A DNA stretch of 64,000 bases, taken from Ciona intestinalis. Lineage: Eukaryota > Chordata > Ascidiacea > Phlebobranchia > Cionidae. Position 1 is the first letter of the stretch. The number at the start of each line of letters is the position of its first letter. Both the position numbers and the translations under genes were made by a program. Where the stretch lies: NCBI RefSeq assembly GCF_000224145.3, contig NC_020166.2:4428507-4492506 (forward strand). Reading direction: 5' to 3'. The notes beneath the pieces were generated by a model, which did not search any database, was not told where the DNA came from, and saw only the letters and a program-made list of their open reading frames with translations. Positions 59,390 through 64,000 of the stretch are shown here, one piece after another.

Positions 59390-61290
59390 TACATTTTAAT
59401 TCGGAACAAAAACATCGTTTTCGGGTCAAAAAATATCTTTTTTGGATAACAGTGTTGTTTTTGGATATATTGTTTTTGGATCAAAACATTTTGTTTCTGA
59501 ACAATTTTTTTTGTGTACGAACATGGCCTACTCAATACATTGAGTTACGGTTCTAAATAAACAATTTTAAAACACAGTAATTTTTTTCGGAAAAAAAGCA
59601 TAATATATTTTTTGGAAAAAATACTGTGTTCCGAACAAAAGTTATAGTATTAAAAGCGTCAAATATAAGTTGCTGATTTGATTTTATTGCAAACACATAG
59701 GTTTTTTTTACTTCTAACAAAAGTTTTTTACGCTAACAAATGTATTAATTAATAATTGGAGTAATAAATATTAATTAATAAAATATTACACTATTTGTTA
59801 CATTGCTTTTTTTGTTAATTAATTTGAAATTGTAGTGTGGGGTAAGATGGATATCGTATATAAACAATGAACAACGTCCTTTTGGAGTCATGACGCTACG
59901 GTTATAATTATTTAAATGTTTACTTCATTCTTTATTATGAAATTGAACGAGAAAAGAGAATGAAAACGTGTCCCGTCTTACCTTAACTTATTATAAATAC
60001 TCATCCCAAAAGTACAAAGGATGGTATGAGACTATTATTAAATCCGCGTGTTCATAACGTTGTGTAGTAAGAGTGGAGTTCGCTGTCATGTAAAGTAGAA
60101 ACGCGTAGCGTCTGCGCTTGACACGATCTATATTCTGTACTTTCATACCAAAAAATGTTTTGAAACAAAAGTATGGCTGTAACTAAAACATTGTTTTCAA
60201 AACAAAATTTAATGATCCCAAAACAAAAACCTGTTCAATTTTTATAGCGAACTTCAAACATAATAAATTGCTTTAAAAAATAAGATGTTTTTAGAGAAAA
60301 TAAAGGGGATAAAGGGAAACTTATTATTCAATTTTTTAGTAAAACCTTTCGAAAAACATTATGAAGATTTTAAAAACGTGTTGTAGTTAATGATGTACAT
60401 GTTGTACTCGAAACAAAGAATATTTTAATTTCGGAACAAAATATAACGCTTTCAAAAAGAAAAACGTTGTTTTCAAAACAATTATATTTTTCGTAGGAAA
60501 AAATATTGTTTTGAAACAAAAGTGTTGTTTTGTAACAAAAAATATGATTTCGGAACAAAATATAACGCTTTCAAAAAGAAAAACGTTGTTTTCAAAACAA
60601 TTATATTTTTCGTAGGAAAAATATTGTTTTGAAACAAAAGTGTTGTTTTGTAACAAAAAATATGATTTCGGAACAAAATATATTGTCATGGGAACGAAAA
60701 ATATTGTTTTCAGAACATTTTTATGGTTGTCGTAACAAAAATTATTGGTTTGAAACAAATGTTTTTTAAACAAAATCCATTGTTTCCGAAACAAAATTTA
60801 ACGGTCCTAAAACGAAACGTATTGTTCATTTTTTAATGAAGCGAATTTCAGACATAATAAATCGTTTTCGAAATTAAGATGTTTTCGAAGAAAATTAAGA
60901 GGATTTTAATAACGTGTTGTATTCAAGAAAAATGCGTTATACTTGAAACAAAGTATCTTGATTACGAAACCATTTTTTTGGTTTTCGTAACAAAAAATTA
61001 TTTGTTAGGAACAAAATGTTTTGTTCTCGTAACAAAAAATATTGTTTTGAATCAAAAGTAGTATTTTTGTAACAAAAATGTTTCAACATTATAAATCGAG
61101 ATTTTTATGACATGGCATAAAAAAAACGACGTTATGAATCAAATTATAAACATTTTATAAAAATGTTGTAATCAAAGAAATGCATGTTGTACTCGGAAAA
61201 CAAAGCTGTTTTCGGAACAAGATTTAGGCTATGTTATTGTTGTTACTAAAATTTATGTAAAAATATTGTTTTCGAAACAAAACGTAATGA
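59390..61290. repeat. AT-rich degenerate tandem array of a self-complementary unit
   Basis: Two blocks (59390-59530 and 60150-61290) are built from units of roughly 20-24 bases around TTGTTTTCGAAACAAAA, which is nearly its own reverse complement. Within the second block a higher-order repeat of about 118-119 bases occurs from 60432, 60551 and 60669 (each starting CGGAACAAAATAT). All apparent reading frames through it are by-products of the repeat and rich in Phe, Asn and Lys. A short family A element sits between the blocks. Confidence 0.8.
59832..59990. mobile_element. Family A short-class MITE, diverged
   Basis: The ends TAGTGTGGGGTAAGATGG and the inverted CCCGTCTTACCTTAACTTA are weak matches to the family. 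The interior keeps the order seen in 45868-46061 (AACAATGAACAACGTCC, GGAGTCATGA, TTTAAATGTTTACTTC). About 159 bp; the most diverged short copy here. Confidence 0.6.
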
Positions 61291-62291
61291 GGTTATTTCT
61301 ACCTAGGCTGCATTTCGCTGTCCCACCTTACCTCACTTTAAGCTGAACACGTTACGGTATAAATCTCTTCATTTCAACCTTTACGTGCGAATTCATGTAG
61401 CAAATTTAGGGGTGGAACAGTAAGAACTTATTTTAACGTATTTGCCTGCGTGAGGATCAGTGAAACTTTACTGACTGTTCATAAACTTTACTGACTGTTT
61501 TTATTTATTCGACAATAAAATTAATCCAACTTAGAAATAGTTATGTAATTAGATTTCCTTTCAGCAAACATGACGTTGGTAACACCTATTTAAGGAAAAT
61601 GTCAAATAAAAAGCGTGGCTACTAAACCTAAAATACGGAGGAAACATTATATTAAACACACACACGATAATGTTTAAATATTCAATATAATGACTTAATA
61701 TGTTTAGAATATAATTGCGATTTAATCTACTGCGTTCCAGCGTCAAACGCTACAATATATAAAACTATGTAATGTTTTTAAATTAGTGTTTGGACTATTT
61801 GTATATATTAAACTCTGACATCATACAAAGCATAGTTGCTTCTTAAATGCTGTAATTTACGACATGATGATGCGGATAATTCATCCAAGCCATCTATTAA
61901 AATTTAATTATGCCATATTATCTTATCGTAATGGGACTTCCCCTACGTAGAAGTCTGGCGTTTGCGTTGTAAACAAGCATTTACAAACTCATTATACGGA
62001 GCCCCAAGGCTCGATAATTAAATAAAAAAGGCAAATATAGAATACATACCTTTATAAATTAACTAATGCCTTAACGTGAAATAGACTGCTGATATTGTTG
62101 CCAAGTTCAATACACAACTAACCATATACTGAAGTTGTGAAAACTAGAAAAGTGTTAGCCTACATTTGGAAAAGGGAAAATTTAGTTTAAATAGATTAAA
62201 AGAATTCTTCTGTTTTAGGATTCTGCGTATATAAAACGTAGGAGTTAAATTTTAACCTGTCCTATCTGCTTAAGTGACATAAAACTGTGTG

Positions 62292-64000
62292 ATGAAAATT
62301 TCTTTTATTCTTTTAATTTTGGTGAGTTTTAAAAATAAATCAATGCTGTCCTGTTGAATTTGATAATATTACTCCCGTTAATAAAACATATTTCCAGGTG
62401 CTATCATATCAATGTTGCACAGCCTGCATTACAAAAGTTCAACCAAGCAAAGATTTAAATAACTTACCTGTTATATTATGGTGGCAAAAACAGATATTTC
62501 CACACGCTGAAGAACCAGGCAAGCTGTTTTATTGTTTTTATTATTTTATTATACTTGTATATTTCCATGCCTATTAATGTGAAAAAGGGATAGTGATAAA
62601 ACACTTTGTGTATTTATTTTATGTTAAATTGAAATGTAGGTGTATATTGCTTGAAGGTGAAACGAATTGTTTCTATGTTTCATTAGGAAGTTTAAAACAG
62701 CTTAACCATTTTTTAATCAGCCACACATATAAAAGCTCACTTTAAAAGTTTACTATTATATGAATGTAACTTACTTTTCCTCGCGTGGCTGGNNNNNNNN
62801 NNNNNNNNNNNNNNNNNNNNNNNNNNNNNNNNNNNNNNNNNNGTTATCACTTGGATTTAACACCTCGTGCCAGCTTACGAGTTACCAAGTATGTTACTTT
62901 GTGGGTGATTACTTCTTATGTGGATTTTTTTATTTTTTTTATGTGTGGCTGATAATTTAAACAACCCATTAGTGACAACTGGGCTGGAGCAATTGCCGTT
63001 AAGTGTCTTGCCCAAGGACACATACACCTACAATGATAGCAACGACAAGCCTTAAACCCATTACCTCTGGGTTCGAGGCAGGGGCCTTAACCAACTGTGC
63101 TATGGCTGTAATTATATTTTATCTTCTTACAGAAAGAGACGATGGTTTAGTTGAAGTAAATTGTCCTAACTTGGGATACAAATGCATGGCAACTTACAAC
63201 AAAAATATTTTGGAACAAAAATCTACTGAACTACTCACCATCATGCAATACGGGACAGACTTCAGAGCTTATGAAGCTCCCTTGCCCAGAAAACCAAATC
63301 ATTTGGTAAAAATATGTGATTTAGATGAATTCTACTTTGGAAGCAGTTTAACAGTTTTAAATTTTTGTATTTACAATACAGTTGCTAACATGTAATACAA
63401 TTTTTCACAGTGGGCGTTACTTCATGAGGAATCTCCTCAAAATAACTACTTATTATGCAACAAAGAATCACTTGAATTATTTAATTTCTCTGCAACGTTC
63501 AAGCGGAATTCAGATTTTCCATTGACCACACAGCATTTCGTCAGTTCTGAACATTTGACTTCAAGAAAACCAATTTCTGTTATGGAAAAAAACAAGTAAA
63601 ATTCTTCTGAAATGTTTGTTTACCCTTTTAGTTCATTTTATTTTTTAAATTTATACCGTCTCCGAATAACTTCTTTTAAAACTTTGAGAATTCAAAAATT
63701 GACCAAAGATTGTAATTGCTATATATGTTGTCTAATAATACTGTGCTCACACCTCAGTATAAAGTAGGTGGTTACCTGCAATACTTAATTATACAACATT
63801 AACATTACTGTATTGTGTAAATTACTACTTAGCTTTATTTTTAGACTAAGGAAACAAGGCTTAGCTCCCATTGTTTATCTTCAATCTCATTGTGATGTTC
63901 CATCCGATCGAGATAGATATGTTTATCACTTGATGGGAAACATCAGCATTGATTCTTATGGTGCGTGCCTCAACAATAAAGATTTTCCAAATGCTGATTT
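62292..64000 (+). CDS. FUT10/11: FUT10/FUT11-type alpha-fucosyltransferase (GT10), 5' part
   Basis: Exons visible: 62292-62321, 62398-62518, 63133-63305, 63411-63595 and 63845 to the window end, all in phase. The gene continues beyond 64,000. FUT10 and FUT11 are ER/Golgi GT10 enzymes that use GDP-fucose; recent work assigns them protein O-fucosylation of EMI domains. The start [17 protein letters not shown] is a signal peptide or short anchor. Then [61 protein letters not shown] and [20 protein letters not shown] match the FUT10/11 group closely. The GDP-fucose-binding C-terminal half lies outside the window. Intron 2 uses a GC donor (GCAAGC after ...EEP) and carries a SINE. I cannot tell FUT10 from FUT11. 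Confidence 0.93.
62757..63108 (-). mobile_element. Near-complete tRNA-derived SINE in fucosyltransferase intron 2
   Basis: Inverted copy: tail side GAATGTAACTTACTTTTCCT, a 50-N gap, then CACCTCGTGCCAGCTTACGA, AGTGTCTTGCCCAAGGACAC and the promoter end CCATTACCTCTGGGTTCGAG through CCAACTGTGCTATGGC, the complement of box B and box A. It ends about 25 bases before the exon 3 acceptor. The open frame beginning at 63003 starts inside it and is not the real exon start. Confidence 0.85.
62793..62842. other. Assembly gap (50 N)
   Basis: Exactly 50 Ns inside a SINE, where assemblers often fail. Unlike the other four gaps, no duplicated flank is visible. Confidence 0.99.

Larger units (their letters stand above)
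55760..62291. other. Intergenic region between ETV and the fucosyltransferase gene
   Basis: About 6.5 kb; the two genes point away from each other, so both promoters lie here. A palindromic CREB/ATF-type TGACGTCA is at 56741-56748. Next come a distant family A relative (57000-57420), a block duplicated around a gap (57170-58577), a family A end (58916-59280), a short family A element (59832-59990) and an AT-rich tandem array (59390-61290). From 55,800 to 57,000 and from 61,300 to 62,290 I see no gene or repeat. Confidence 0.55.

Noticed and set aside
60370-60794. Long overlapping minus-strand frames of 62-135 residues
   Set aside because: They are by-products of the AT-rich tandem array; the protein repeats simply mirror the DNA repeat.
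63003-63395. 130-residue frame read as one gene start
   Set aside because: The first ~35 residues are SINE sequence; the real exon begins at the acceptor before 63133 and ends at 63305.

Overview
This window reads as a piece of a tunicate (sea squirt) nuclear genome, most likely a Ciona species. The gene set is animal, introns are short (mostly 100-800 bp) and AT-rich, coding exons are small, and the gaps are full of short inverted-repeat elements and tRNA-derived SINEs of the kind described from Ciona. Species is an inference; no database was searched. Splice joints were placed by hand from GT/AG (one GC/AG) signals, and reading phase was checked at every joint.

Layout, left to right. 1-3,530: no gene, with a repeated ~500 bp block around a sequence gap. 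3,531-4,790 (+): intronless IFT57. 6,044-13,867 (+): a 12-exon ANKRD11/12 co-orthologue. 13,868-20,561: repeat-rich intergenic DNA. 20,562-23,087 (+): GOLPH3 in four exons. 24,015-28,316 (-): a ten-exon gene for a type II membrane glycoprotein that I do not recognise. 28,814-33,609 (+): glutaminase (GLS), 12 exons, without the usual C-terminal ankyrin repeats. 33,610-40,530: a nested block of inverted-repeat elements, assembly duplications and a copied fragment of the last GLS exon. 40,579-41,358 (+): intronless NUS1 (Nogo-B receptor type). 41,945-46,824 (+): a NAB transcriptional co-regulator, 14 exons. 47,766-55,759 (-): an ETV1/4/5 (PEA3 subfamily) ETS factor, 11 exons. 55,760-62,291: intergenic, with a duplicated block at a gap and a strange AT-rich tandem array. 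62,292-64,000 (+): the 5' part of a FUT10/FUT11-type fucosyltransferase, running off the window.

The genes do not form one pathway. Three act in the secretory route or on its glycans (GOLPH3 in Golgi enzyme retention, NUS1 in dolichol synthesis, FUT10/11 in fucosylation), three are nuclear regulators (ANKRD11/12, NAB, ETV), one is ciliary (IFT57) and one is mitochondrial (GLS). Adjacent genes are hundreds of bases or more apart, so I see no operon.

The mobile fraction is dominated by one TA-flanked inverted-repeat family (ends like TAGTAGGGTGGGGGAAGATG) in a ~190 bp and a ~970 bp size class. There are also a second family with ends GGATGCACATTACAG, an hAT-like element, and SINEs. Five 50-N gaps occur; four are flanked by near-identical sequence on both sides, which suggests unmerged haplotypes rather than true duplications. 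No virus-derived element was recognised.
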